64,000 nucleotides of DNA from Polytrichum commune (lineage: Eukaryota; Streptophyta; Polytrichopsida; Polytrichales; Polytrichaceae), in the NCBI GenBank assembly GCA_950295325.1, contig OX485809.1:9116001-9180000 (forward strand). The letters run 5' to 3'. Positions 24,477 to 36,171 of this stretch are shown in pieces; positions within the stretch are counted from its first letter, which is position 1, and each line of letters begins with the position of its first letter. The notes below the pieces were generated by a model. The model did no database searches, was not told the origin of the DNA, and saw only the letters and a list, made by a program, of their open reading frames with translations. The position numbers were made by a program, and so were the translations under genes.

Positions 24477-26278
24477 CAGTCTAACCTTGATAATGTCACC
24501 CTTGTTAATAGAACACCTTGATATTGTCACCTAAAAGTTTGAATCCGATTTTCATAGTGTAAAACTCCCTCGTTATTATCCCTATCACCCTTGGTAATGT
24601 CACTATTTTTTTCCAAAATCCGTAGTGTATATATGATATTACCAAGTATGGATGGATTGTATGTGATGGTTGGATGGACAGATTTGGCATATGTGATACC
24701 GAGTTCAAGCTTCTCATGGGTGGTTGCAAAATTTCAAAACTCGACATGGAATAAAGTGTTATTATCTGCATGAAGAAAGTGGAGACGTAGATGGAGTTGG
24801 AGTTACATTGGCCATGGCAAAGATCCCATTCATATTGAAGAAATATGATCCAGAAGACATCTTCAATTTTGATGAGACAGGTTTGTATTATAGAGCCTCT
24901 CCTTGCAAGACTTTGAATATTGGGAAGGCGAAAGGAAATAAGAAAAAGAAGGACCGTGTGACATTGGGGCTTTGCACTAATACCTCAGGGAAGGAGCGAT
25001 TGAAGCTTGTTTTCATTTACAAATCAACGCGTCCCAGATGCTTTCCTCGGAATTTTGATCCAAATAGTACAGTACACTATTATTCTAACAATTCAACCTA
25101 GATGAATGGTGATGTTTTTACACATTGGGTGAAGAGTGAGAACCGAAGAATGACATTGAAAGACATAAAGATTTGCATTATTATGGATAATGCAGGAAGC
25201 CATGATATTCATGGTGAGGTCAAGAAAGTTATAGATGGGGATAATGCTTTTGTACTCTCCCATATCACTATCTTGTTCCTTCCACCAAATGTGACTTCGG
25301 TTGTTCAGCCTTTGGATCAAGGAGTGATTGCAACATTCAAAATGTGCTATAAGCGCAAGCTTGTTGCCTGGACTTTGCAACAAATTGATAACAACTCAAA
25401 TGAAGATTTGGGGAAACTAAATGTTGATCTATTTCAAGCTATGCTATGCTGTGTGGCGGCATGGCATGAATTAGATGATCAAACCATTAGAAATTGTTGG
25501 AGAAAGTCCGTCACATTGCCTACATAGTGGAATGCAGATATCAACAATTTTGATGAACGTATGAAGTCCAAAATGGAGGAAGCAGCTTTGGAATTGGGCA
25601 ATCTCATCGCCACATTGAATTTGGGTTTGGATATCGAAGGCAAGCCTGTAGAAAAGCTTTGTCCTTTGGAGTACATAAACATGGAAGGTGAAGATGACTT
25701 TGAGGTGGAATATTCTACTGAGGAGCTTGTGCAATTAGTGCAAGATGGCGAACAAGTTCTTGATTCCATGGAAGTAGACCCATTGATTGTTGATAGCAGT
25801 GATGATGAGTCTAAAGTAGTGAAGCTAAGCGATGCACAAAGATATGCTAAAGATGTTTTGAATTTTATGGCTAGCCAAGGTTCTCATATTTTCAACACTC
25901 TGGAGTTGTTAGGAATGGAAAAAATCCATGACAAACTCATTAGAATTGGTGTTGCACATTTAACATCAACAAAACAATGTGACATTAGAAGCTTCTTTGT
26001 CTCTAGTGAGAGGTCTTTACCTTATCTCAATGACACATTATGATGTGCTCTTGTTGTTATTCACAATTTTGAATTAGATTTTACATTCAAAACATTGAAG
26101 TCTCGTATTCGTTATTTTCTATTTTACATTGTAATTTTTTTTGAATTTCTACCTATTTTTTTGATAATATCACATTATGCACAAATCTTCAAAATGTGAC
26201 ATTATCAAATATGTCACACCTTGTTTATATCACTCTTTTTGGTGAAACGGATGGTGTGACATTATCAAGGTTAGACTG
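24477..26278 (+). mobile_element. Pogo/Tigger-type DNA transposon, 1802 bp
   Basis: TA dinucleotides (24475-24476 and 26279-26280) flank inverted ends that begin CAGTCTAACCTTGATAATGT and finish TTATCAAGGTTAGACTG. Subterminal TTGATATTGTCACC and CACATT words repeat inside each end. The interior carries one transposase gene on the plus strand with two TAG codons. Both the TA target and the CAGT-type terminus fit the pogo branch of Tc1/mariner. Confidence 0.92.
24703..26043 (+). pseudogene. Pogo/Tigger (CENP-B-like) transposase, N-terminally deleted
   Basis: One frame is open from 24703 to 26043 except for TAG codons at 25099-25101 and 25525-25527. It begins inside the CENP-B-type DNA-binding region (SHGWLQNFKTRHG). 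The DDE catalytic core follows, with all three acidic residues present: FNFDETG (Asp at 24871-24873), IIMDNAGSH (25186-25188) and VVQPLDQG (25315-25317). An acidic C-terminal region follows and ends in QCDIRSFF (25975-25998), a textbook PCNA-interacting box. The first helix-turn-helix is missing, because only about 225 bp separate the left terminus from the preserved frame. The family excises and inserts at TA. This copy cannot make full-length enzyme. Confidence 0.9.
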
Positions 26279-26280
26279 TA

Positions 26281-27871
26281 GCTTGTTTTGTACAAAACAG
26301 CACACATGGCACTTACATTAGAAGTCATCATAGGCCTCCAAGTGATGTAATCTCAGTCAGTCAGCTGCAGGGATGACTTCTAATAAAATGGATAGCATTA
26401 GCCGATGGTAATCATCAACAGTACGATGTCAGTCACAAAAGACAAGGCGTGTGGAGTGTGCGTGATTCAAATCTAATCTGCACAGAGCTGATAAAGTTTT
26501 TTTTTTTTTTCATTTTAGTTGTGGAATTTATTCCCTAAGTTGCGGAGTTCATTTTTGTTGATCTGACTATTAGAAAATGGATAGGATGCTGAAAGGAAGA
26601 TGAAATGTAATAGCAGTTAAGTCAACAACCTCAAGAAAATCCTCAAGTTTTGGTAGCTTGTTCCTGAAAGAATCCAGTTTTCAAAAAAAGTTACACTTAA
26701 ATTTGTTACTAGGATCATAGAATGCATCACTCAGAATTTGAATATTGGCTTCATCCTTTGCGTTCCCATATTATTTCATTGAATGGAATATGAGGGAGTT
26801 TGTTTTTCCTTTGTGTGGGACATTCTATGCACTTTGTGACTTCACCAAAAATCTCTTTCTCTTGCCTGCACCAAAAAAGAAGCATGGATACTAGTTTCTC
26901 GTTTTGCTTCATTCCAGATGATGGTGAACTTTGAAGGAGGTAAGATACCTACTGTAGCCATCCCCAGTGAATTACTGCAATTACGACTGCTCAATATGAA
27001 GAAATGTTTTTCATCATATTGCAAATCAACATGAAATATGGGGTGAAGCATGGCAAAGTGAACAAGAAAATGGTATGCCCTTGAACATTGACACATTTTT
27101 CATATATAATAAGGGAAGTAGGCTTAATTTTATACAAATGTCCGTCTGAGATCATGGAACCCTCCAATGGGCTTGAACCAAGTATAGTACAAAATTTGCG
27201 ATTCATTAGTGTTATTGGGATGCGTATGAAGTAGATCCTAAATTTAGTGGTGGATTTGAGCTAAAACCTACTTTATTTCAAAATTTGTTATGTTTTGTGT
27301 GTATAGTTGATGTATTTGGCAAGATCATATTGCATGTTAGTGCTCCGCAAATTTTGAAGTAAAATACATCTACTTAAGGTCTACTTCCTTATCACTTACT
27401 AAAAACCAACAATTATGAAAGTACATGCTACAAAGTCTAGAATCTACTATGGATGTAAATCATGTAGTTTGCAAAAAAATTTATGAAAACATCATGATCC
27501 ATCCTATTAGTGACCTTAATACGAATCATTATTAAATTTTTAAGTTGTATAACTAGGAAATGCGGCTACCTGCCCCTCTCAAATGACAGAGTACAAGTTT
27601 TGCTCACTATACTTGGCCCGTATGATTGAATAACATGGGAAATTCAAAGGGTGCAAAGCATATCAATATTCAATGTTGAGAGTTAGTCCAAATGTTTGTG
27701 ATTGTAGTTACTCAAAAGATAGATTATTAAAGAAGGGGCTATGGGAAGGCTATGGGAAGGCTATGGGAAGAAGACTCGTAAATAAATCTAATATTGAAGA
27801 TGTTAGGAGCCTGATTTTTTTGATGTGATATTGAACTTGAGATTGCGGGTGACTAGGTGAAGATTCCATCA

Positions 27872-27903
<32 letters not shown>

Positions 27904-28660
27904 TGGTTGGTTTTCATGGAAGCATCTCCCTTATGATCCACCTCCAAAATCAAGGAAACATATGCAGCCAAATGCCAATTTAAACGTCGGATAAACTAAA
28001 CAAGAATCCATATGGGATCTTTCACATAACACCACTGAACTCCATGCTCCCTCACCCTAGCCAAAAATATAATATTGGACAAGTACTGAGGAATAAACAT
28101 GTTGTGATCCTCAAAAAACAACAACCTAAGTCTTGGGCCACAGTAAGGCGCCAACTGAACATGACATCTCTTGCATTTCAGAAAGGGTGAGGGAGCATCA
28201 CGAGGCTTGGCAATGTTTGTTATGCATTGTGCGTTGTTCAGCCCACATGCAGATATTCATAAAACCGAAAACCAACCACCAAAAACATCGCTAGTCCTGC
28301 CAATCAGACCCTACAAGCAGCTCAGATGGGGAAGCTGGAGATCCTCTGGAGCCCACCTTGTTGTCCTGATGCAATGAGTGCTGTTGCCTGCCTGCCTGCC
28401 TGCTTGCTTGCTTGCTTCGGATCGATCGGCGGCCTCGACATCCATCCGTCCATCTGTGGTTGGCAAGGTACTACAGCGTTTGTGGGATTTAGTGACACAT
28501 GCACTGTTTGCAAAGGGCCTAAACTAGTTGCCTACAGGTCTCATAGTATCACGCCCGCTAATTGCCGATATGATTTCATTTGTCAACATAAGTGACTTTT
28601 AAAAATGAAAAACGTCTACATTATGATATCTAGAGCAGCGATTAAGATGCTTTGGACGAT
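26281..28660. other. Anonymous AT-rich DNA with microsatellites
   Basis: A (TG)n run lies at 27875-27903, a TGGGAAGGCTA triplication near 27740-27768, and a TGCC/TGCT tetranucleotide run at about 28384-28417. Open frames at 26842-27206 and 28171-28595 have no recognisable motif. Confidence 0.5.
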
Positions 28661-28679
28661 AGTTTTAGTATGCAAGAGG

Positions 28680-28950
28680 AAGATAATATTGAGCGTACTA
28701 AAGGCAAATGTCATTTGTGTAAATTTTCGTCGACTTGTAGACCATAGTGTGACATAAGCATGCACCTCATAACACTATTGAACATACTCACGTCAAGATA
28801 GTAGTGACCGAACTTGATTGCCAAGTGCCATGAGGTGACACGAATGGTGAAGTTGTTGATCATTACTGTAACCTAGCATACGCCTCAAAATGGGGTAAGT
28901 GACACTATTATGCATGTGACACTAACTACCTGAATGGTGTTACGACACTA
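28680..28950 (-). repeat. Dispersed repeat family C, inverted copy
   Basis: The minus strand is collinear with 23385-23600, including TTTTGAGGCGTATGCTAGGTT, a TGATCAACAA-TTCA block, and GAGTATGTTC followed by GTGTTATGAGGTG. The ends are diverged. Confidence 0.7.
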
Positions 28951-29065
28951 GTGTGGTACTGCAAGGCAAGGCCCAGCAAGCTTGTGAGTGAGTGGTGAAT
29001 CTAGTATACTTACATGATCCCCAGTTGAATCACTGCAACTTGAAGTCTGATTTTCCTTTGGAGCT

Positions 29066-29110
29066 AGTATATAAGTCCCTGGCCCTTCACCAGACATCGC
29101 CTGCCCAAGC
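29066..29110 (+). promoter_or_regulatory. Candidate TATA-box core promoter
   Basis: AGTATATAAGTCCCTGGCCC is followed about 25-30 bp downstream by a C-rich TCACCAGACATC, a plausible initiation site. It lies about 1.5 kb upstream of the peroxidase start and just before the tandem array. It may serve that gene or a lost duplicate. The motif could occur by chance in AT-rich DNA. Confidence 0.35.
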
Positions 29111-29250
29111 ACCGCTCTCATCCTCGGTCGGAAGCTCATACATCACTCGTCCCTACAGGATTTTGATTCAAGCGTGATTCGGGTATGATTCTGGGCTTGC
29201 AATTCAAATCAAAGTCGGTGGCTGGTGTTGTGGTTTGAGGTATCCTGCAT

Positions 29251-30060
29251 CTGCTCAGGGGGGTTAGTCGCGTGCTGAGAGGAGAGCATGCATGTATAAG
29301 CCAAGCTGTCGGATTTAGGAATACTGGAATGCCATGAAATTCTTGTGAGATTGTTTGTCCCTGAATATGTTGTTGACATGGGCTAATTAATTGTCGAGAG
29401 CTTGGATAGGACAGTGTTGGGGTCGCTCCATTCCCATCCTGGTGTAATTTTGGGTTTGCGGTGCGCAGCTCCTTTGCAGTAATCTGCTCAGGGGGATTAG
29501 TCGCATGCTGAGAGGAGAGCATAAGTTGACCTCTTGAATCCATGAATGGAATCAATGATATAAAATTCTTGTGAGATTTTTTGTCCTTGAATGTGTTGTT
29601 AACATGGGCATTTTAACTGTCCAGAGTGTGAATAGGAGGATGATAGGTCGCTCCATTGCCATCCTGGTGTAAGTTTGGGTTCGCAGTATTCAAGTATCGA
29701 TCTGCTCAGGCGGATGGACCGGTCTTATGCTACGACCAGAACACTGGCAAAGCTAATTGCCCAGCTGTTGACGTTAGGAGTGAAATCTTGCAGAATTCTT
29801 GCGAGAATATTCTTCCTCGAGAGTGTTGAAGTTGACATGAGCTAATTGTCCAGAGTGTGAATGTGGTCCTGGTGTAATTTGGCTTTTTCAGTGCGCAGCT
29901 GATATCGCATGCGGAGGATATATTAGCTGAGCGGCTGGATTTGGGATAGTATCTTGCAGAATTCTTGTGAGAATATATGTATATAATGTGTCCTCGAAAG
30001 TGTTGCAGTTGGCGTGGGCTGCTAATTGTCCAGTGTGTGAATATCAGAATGATGGCTGCA
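29251..30060 (+). repeat. Tandem array of about 170-230 bp units before the peroxidase
   Basis: Four diverged units start near 29251, 29484, 29702 and 29925. Most carry CTGCTCAGG at the start, an AATTCTTGTGAGA block, an AATGTGTTGTTAACATGGGC-like block, TGTCCAGAGTGTGAAT, and then GGTCGCTCCATTGCCATCCT followed by a GTGCGCAG end. The last blocks closely resemble the peroxidase start region at 30543-30660 (GTTGTTAACATGGCC, TTGTCCAGT, GGTCGCTCCAACATTGC). The array thus looks like repeated copies of the gene's own 5-prime end. Confidence 0.7.
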
Positions 30061-30604
30061 GGTCGATCAAAGAACGCTGTCCTGACAGCTTTTAATTTCT
30101 GTTGTGTGAACCTTATGAAATTGTTCAGAGCATATATGCGTGTTTTTATATACGAGGAGTGGCTTAAACCCAAGGCCTTAACCCTTATCCCATGAAATAA
30201 TACTCGGATGGGTGACTTTCCCAGCATTTGATTTCGGTGCACTTTACCTACCACCCATGGTCCAGCCAATCCTTGTGGCTGGTATCTGGGTGAAGCGGAT
30301 GTTTTCTACGAAGCATGTGGGACCTAGAGCCTTCCCTTTGAGGGATTTGGATAGGTGCCGGCGGGCTTGTCTGCATCCGTTCAAGGTGTTGATCACCTTC
30401 GAAAAAAGGCAATAGTTTTTGGGGACCGTCTAATCTCGTATTGCCCATTTTGGGATACACACAGACTTAGACCAACTAAAAACAGAAGCAACACCTTAAT
30501 TCACGCCAGTGGCAACATACGAGTCATCGTCCTCTCTTTCTTTTGTTTGTCTTTGCAACTGTTGTTAACATGGCCTACTTGTCCAGTCTACTTTGAGCAG
30601 CAGA
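30061..30604. other. Peroxidase upstream region
   Basis: No TATA box is visible close to the start codon. The last about 70 bp before 30605 belongs to the repeat unit described for the upstream array. The open frames at 30212-30415 and 30355-30645 have no recognisable motif. Confidence 0.4.
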
Positions 30605-33600
30605 ATGAGGATGGGTCGCTCCAACATTGCTGCCTTGGCAATTAGTTTCGTGTTGTGCGGTGTGGCCATTGTGCAACAAGTAGAATCGGCTGGCCTTGTG
30701 TACGATTACTACAGCAGCAGTTGTCCGAGAGCTGAAACCATCATTCACGACACTGTGTACAAGTTGTACGAGAAGAAAGGAAACATCGCGACATCGCTAA
30801 TCCGCTTTGTCTTCCATGACTGCTTCAATGTACGTAACCTCCTCCTGGATACTCCTGGGGCTGCCAACTCTTCCCTTTAGAAGTCCAGTTGTTTTCAAAT
30901 CACTTATGGTACTTCTAATGAATTCATGATTGGTAATTTCACAAAAAGGAACAACATGTCAGGAAAGAGGGCATTGAGAAGAAGAATCCTTTGATAAAAT
31001 TTGTGTCTAAATTAGAAAAGATGTTCTTTTATAAGTGTCATTGTAAAGACCAAGTAGAAGCATGTTTCTAAAGCAGAGATCACCATCCGGACCCCCCCCC
31101 TGGGTATGGAATTCACTTCTAGAAAAATTCATAAGATTCCTTGGAAATATATTATTCCATTCCGGGACCGTCTCTTTTGAGTTTTCCGACCATGAGGATT
31201 TATAGTTTGGATTAAGAATGAAGTAGGACAAGTATTATGTTCTAGGGAAATTATCTTCTTTCGCAATTACGGAATGTCACCTCGAGCACCAAATGGTTAG
31301 TACCTAAAATGATGTAACTAAGTTGTTTCCCATTTGGTCTCAAGTATGGCATGGAACATGTATATCAATATCCCAAAAAAGTAGGGACCAACCTTAAGAA
31401 AATTTAGCTTCACCATCTTAGACACATGAAAGGGTCCAAATTCATTGACCTTGGCCCTATATATATATTCAGTTAGTTAGTTGCAATTTCGAGCCAAGTA
31501 CGTGTCTACGGCTTTTGGAAGAACATGTGTTTATAGCTTCGGGAATTGGAACATAATATATTCTTCGGAAGAATATATCCTAGTTTTTCAAAACGCACCT
31601 GAACTCTCACAAATGATAGATGATGCGATGGTCTACTGGTGCAGGGATGCGACGGCTCTTTTCTCCTGGACTCCACAGCAGGCAGTCCTGCCGAGAAAGA
31701 CTCACACTCCCAAGTGGGAATGAGGAATAAGAAATATGTGAATGACATCAAAGCTGCCGTGGAGCTCGAATGCCCGGGAGTGGTCTCGTGTGCTGATATC
31801 CTTGCCCTTGGGGGAGCTGCTGGCGTATCCGTGGTAAGTGCCATTCTCACCATGGATCTCAAACCTGCTAATTTTTCCATGGTCTATTAAAAAGAAAGAA
31901 AAAGAAAGAAAAAGTGATCATGGCTGACAAATTTCAAAAACTGCATATATATTGCACATGTAGCATGAATTCAAGCCTAGCTCTGTAATCAATAACTACT
32001 CATGCGTGCGGCCAGTTACTAAACCATGGATCTCAAAAGTGAATAAGTGACCATGGCTTGCTTCAGAATCTGTGCAATTTGCACATGTAGCATTTGAGCC
32101 TAATTTTGTGATTTATTACCATATCCACGCATCACCTGCCGCTAAACCACAAATTTACATTTGAAAATGCTGATGGCACTGAAAGCCAATTTACACTAGA
32201 GCTTGAGGGCCCTTGCCCCGTGATATACAAATTATGTGATTGGTCAAGAAGCCGGCGACAGTCCAAGTTTACTTACACTAGACTTTGAGGGCCTAAGGGA
32301 CCAAAAAATTTCAAATTGATGAAAAATCTACATGGTGTCTTATATGGCACCAAGTGGAGAATGTTTCATGATCTACTAGATATTGAGTCAGGCCTATCAA
32401 AAAGAGGTAGGTTTAACACAAAATCAGAGGCCACATCAAGCAATTCAATTCCCTTTGGTTTCTAAAAATATCGCATTGCCATGGTGGGGTCCTAGACTTA
32501 TGTTATTTAAAATCGTCCATAAAATATGTTGAAGCCCCTCCACTTTCACTTTACACTAAGCTTGAGGACCCATCAATTGCAAAATTGGGTCTCTGCTTCC
32601 CAACGTACAGCCTTTGGATGATTTTGAAAGACCCTTAGGTTCTCATGGTCATGGTTCTTGGTCCGTGTGTAAAAGCGGCCCTGAGTACGGCTTGCTGGAA
32701 ACTAATTGCGCAACTGTGCAATGAGCAGCTGGGAGGGCCTTCCATCAAATTGAAGTCCGGGCGTAGAGACAGCCGAGTCAGTTCCAAGGCATCTGCAGAC
32801 ACAGGCATTCCCACTCCTCAGAGCGATGTGGGCACCATCTTAGATTACTTCAGCAACTTGGGCCTCAACACTGAGCAGACTGTGGCCATTCTGGGTGAGA
32901 CATTTTTTTGATTTTCCTCTCTTCCTGATTCAATTTATTGCTGTGGGCGTTGTGCAACGTTTGAAATGTCCTATTCAGACCGAGATCGACAAAATCTCAG
33001 CACCACAGAGTTTTAATCCAAAAATAATAGTATATGTACTACACTACATATACTATTTAGTCTCACTTATTATTTTGACTTACACAGTGTTACATCTATT
33101 AACTGTATATCTCATATTTTTCCAACAAATGTCAAATCGGTTGTTTGGACATTATAGAACATCAACAACTTCACTCGGTAAAAAGTTACATCAATAATAG
33201 AAAGATATAGTACCGTGTAACTCCAAACAATACGTGACATTAAACATCATATTAGTGTAGTCGTTGTATGTGGGAAGCCCTGCTACGGGCTCTAACGAGG
33301 CGTTCTCATGTTACTTACCAAGTCGTAGGAGCGACAAGGTAGGTACACGAGGACTCTTGTTACAATTCACAGTAGGGCGACACGTGTACGATGTCGAACA
33401 TACCTGGTCGCTTGTCCAAGTGGAGGGCACTTCCAACACCTCACTTGCGCTTTTCTATCCATGCAAAGGACATTTTCATCCATAACCTACAGTCTACATC
33501 CATGAGCAAACTGGTATGTCCCATAACGAGTGAGAGTAGATGGATGATGAGTTGTGATAACAATGAGACATCCACTCTCCTCTTGCCCGTCATGTATGTA

Positions 33601-34464
33601 GTATGTAGCACTCACCACATTGCGAGGGTCACTTGCTATGATCTATATTTGTCGTGCTTATGTCCAATGAAATCATGATACATCAATACGATAATTCCAT
33701 GATGAGCTCTACGATTCATAGGGCCCACAAAACATGATTGTGATGTTGAATATTGATATCTAAATGCAGCATGAAGCAAATCACTCGAGTAGTTGGGACT
33801 CATCTCCAGCTTGCAAATGGTGTGCCGATCATCATAACTTCTAAAATTGTAGGGTATCAGGGGGTTCGGTGAGCCTAGTAGTTTGATTCAGGCAATAGCA
33901 TGTGAGTACTTTTGTTCACTTTACCACCATGCTTTGACCCACTTATAGCAGTGCTATCATTTTCCCTTTTATCCTTGTTTTGAAGTAAGGTGGTGAGATC
34001 TCCCGCGACATGGTTTTCTACGTGGTTTTGATGTGCGAGCATGATCGTGTGCAGGAGCTCACACCATCGGAAGGGCACACTGCGTTTCGTTTCAGGAGAG
34101 AATCTATCCCATGATCGACCCCAAAATGGATCCCGCGTTTGGCCAGATGCTCCAATACCGATGCCCTCTCCAGAAGAACACGTCCGCTGAGCAAGTGCAC
34201 TTCACCTACTTCCGCAACGATGAGCAATCTCCCATGCTCTTTGACAACCACTACTACGTCAACCTGGTGGCCAAACAAGGCCTACTCCACATCGACTCCG
34301 AGCTTTTCTGGGATGCGAGGACCAAGCCTTACGTGCTCGCTTTCGCCAAAGACAATGCCCTGTGGCACGAGAGATTTGCCGCGGCCTTCACCATCCTAAG
34401 TGAACATCAACCACTCACGGGCACACAAGGCGAGGTTCGCAAGGCGTGCTCATTTGTAAATTGA
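30605..34464 (+). CDS. Secretory class III peroxidase, four exons
   Basis: Predicted exons are 30605-30829, 31645-31833, 32729-32894 and 34055-34464, all with GT-AG borders and consistent phases, giving 329 residues, the usual family length. Residues 1-29 form a signal peptide. The active site shows distal Arg67 and His71 (IRFVFHDCF) and proximal His196 (GAHTIG). All eight disulfide cysteines are present (40, 73, 77, 118, 124, 203, 230, 325). GRRDS at 149-153 and FDNHYY near the C-terminal half are family motifs. The enzyme uses hydrogen peroxide to oxidise phenolics in the wall or apoplast. One oddity is that the distal loop reads HDCFNGCDGS, one residue shorter than the usual HDCF-V-x-GCD. 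Intron 1 (about 815 bp) has no assignable repeat; intron 2 holds a family-B repeat; intron 3 is about 1.16 kb. The start was chosen as the first ATG giving a full signal peptide. Confidence 0.9.
32385..32680 (+). repeat. Dispersed repeat family B in peroxidase intron 2
   Basis: Collinear with the minus strand of 15545-15860. It ends about 50 bp before the exon 3 acceptor (GAGCAG at 32723-32728). Related short units (ACTAGAGCTTGAGGGCCC, ACTAGACTTTGAGGGCC) at 32195-32300 suggest that the full element starts nearer 32160. Confidence 0.7.
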
Positions 34465-34496
34465 TTATAGCTCGCTGAGCGACAAAAGCTCTATCC

Positions 34497-34920
34497 CATA
34501 ACATTCCTCACCTAATTAGTCCAACACTCACCCTCTCTACAAGGATCACTCCTCGTTGAGATATTAGAATAAACGGATTCAATGAGATTTTCTTTACATC
34601 TGAATTTGGTTTGAATCTAGTGCTTTTCTACTTAGGGTTCGGTTCCAATGGCACCATTCCTCATAGGCATGGAAGGCAAGGTCCGCGACCGGTACTCTTA
34701 TGTGAATCAATAAACTTGAGCAATTCAAACACTCGTTCGTAACATTCCTCAACAAATCCAACACTCACCCTCTACATAGAACGTTCCTTGTTTGAGATCG
34801 ATACTAGACAAAACATGTTGAGATTTTGTATGGATATATCTATAGTCAGAATGTGGAACTTCCTACTTGAGGTGAGGTTCAAATGGGACAATCTCCTCCC
34901 TCGGAGGACAAATCAAACAG
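34497..34920 (+). repeat. Diverged tandem duplication after the peroxidase stop
   Basis: Copies at about 34497-34690 and 34738-34920 share GTAACATTCCTCA or ATAACATTCCTCA, CCAACACTCACCCTCT, TTGAGATTTT and a CTACTT-AGG-TTC-AATGG series with about 240-bp spacing. The first copy lies in the likely 3-prime untranslated region. Confidence 0.65.
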
Positions 34921-35024
34921 TGGGGACATGGCAATGGTTAGGAAAATTGGAGGCTCAGTTTATTTTTAAGCATATTTTAATACATTTGATTTAGAGAATG
35001 GTGAGAATGGACTATGTAGCCAAT

Positions 35025-35235
35025 GAAACAGGGAGAACCAACCACTAGTTACAAATGAACCGGTTGGGTTTCAGAAATTGCGGTTGAAGTTCAAGACGTA
35101 AGGAAAATTACAGATCATTTTAGGGAATATATGGAATATACCTCTAATCAATAAAGAGAAACCGAAAGAGCACAACATGGAACCAGTTGGACTGGGAAAC
35201 ACTAGGATTTTGACCGATTACACCCAAGAATATCC
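35025..35235 (-). repeat. Dispersed repeat family D, inverted copy
   Basis: The minus strand is collinear with 46130-46345, including GATTTTCC-type, AACCGGTT, TTCAACCG and AAATCCTAGTGTTT words. Confidence 0.65.
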
Positions 35236-35497
35236 CTGGACACTGTATGTAGCTCAAGAATCACTACACTATACATTGTATCTAATGGAAAACCAGATTC
35301 AATTTATCGCAATCGATTAGTTAATATGTTAGTTAATCATATTCTTAAACACGGAAAAATACATTAGCTCATGAAATTTATTTCATGGAGCAATGAAAAA
35401 TATTAAGAAAGAACCAAAGAAATTGGTAATTCATGTCACTGGTAGTTATTATGATGCCATTTCTTAAGAATAAGATTATAAGTATTGTCATCCCAAC

Positions 35498-36163
35498 CAG
35501 GGTTGTCTATCCCGACGTCATGACGGTGTCGTGCCGTCATGACATGTCGTGTCGTGACGGACCCCTCCGTCATGACACAATAGGGTCCACATAGGGTCAA
35601 CCTAGGGGGAAGCTAGTAGGGTGGGTAAAATACTTACCTTCTTGCCAAGGTGGCGTCCTATGTGGCAGAAAAGGCCGACGTGGACGTGGATATGCCTAGC
35701 GCCAGGTAAACCATTTTGCCATTCTGTTAAAATCAAAGTAGTAAAATATGACTGAGGAGGGTGTGGGGCGGACGGGGGACGAGGGTGGGGCGGATGGGGA
35801 CGGACGGGGGAGGGGGTGGGGCGGACGGGGGGGAATGGGGCAGGAACAGGGGGGGAAACGGGGGCGGACGGGGGGGGGGGGGGAACGGGGTGGACGGGGG
35901 GGCGGCCGGGGGGGAACAGGGGCGGACGGGCGTTAGTAATTTTTTCCCCACTTTACCTCTACTTTGCTGACATGTCATCACACGTGGACATCTTACATCC
36001 TACGTGTCCGAAATGGGGTAATGTAATTACACACAGAATTCGGTAAAATTCAAGTCCGTCAGGATAAAGATAGCATCCGGCATAATGTCGTGACAGATAC
36101 GTGTCATGACGGCACGACATTATGCCAAGATTAGCCTCCGTCACGACACAATAGACAACCCTG
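35498..36163. mobile_element. hAT-type MITE with 8-bp TSD and G-rich core
   Basis: The 666-bp element has inverted ends CAGGGTTGTCTAT and ATAGACAACCCTG and is flanked by ATCCCAAC on both sides (35490-35497 and 36164-36171). An 8-bp duplication with CAGGG ends is characteristic of hAT elements. Subterminal regions are crowded with GTCATGACG, CGTCATGACA and GTCGTGACGG palindromic words. The interior at 35752-35935 is an imperfect G-rich minisatellite. There is no transposase, so it depends on an autonomous relative elsewhere. Confidence 0.93.
35752..35935 (+). repeat. G-rich minisatellite (GGACGGGGG type)
   Basis: Irregular repeats of GGGGCGGACGGGGG occur with dozens of runs of three or more G on the plus strand, including one run of about ten. 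The open frames through it on both strands are compositional artefacts (Gly/Arg or Pro runs). Confidence 0.9.
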
Positions 36164-36171
36164 ATCCCAAC

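Noticed and set aside
35761-35981. Gly/Arg-rich or Pro-rich proteins
   Set aside because: All frames through the G-rich minisatellite of the hAT MITE are open because of composition.
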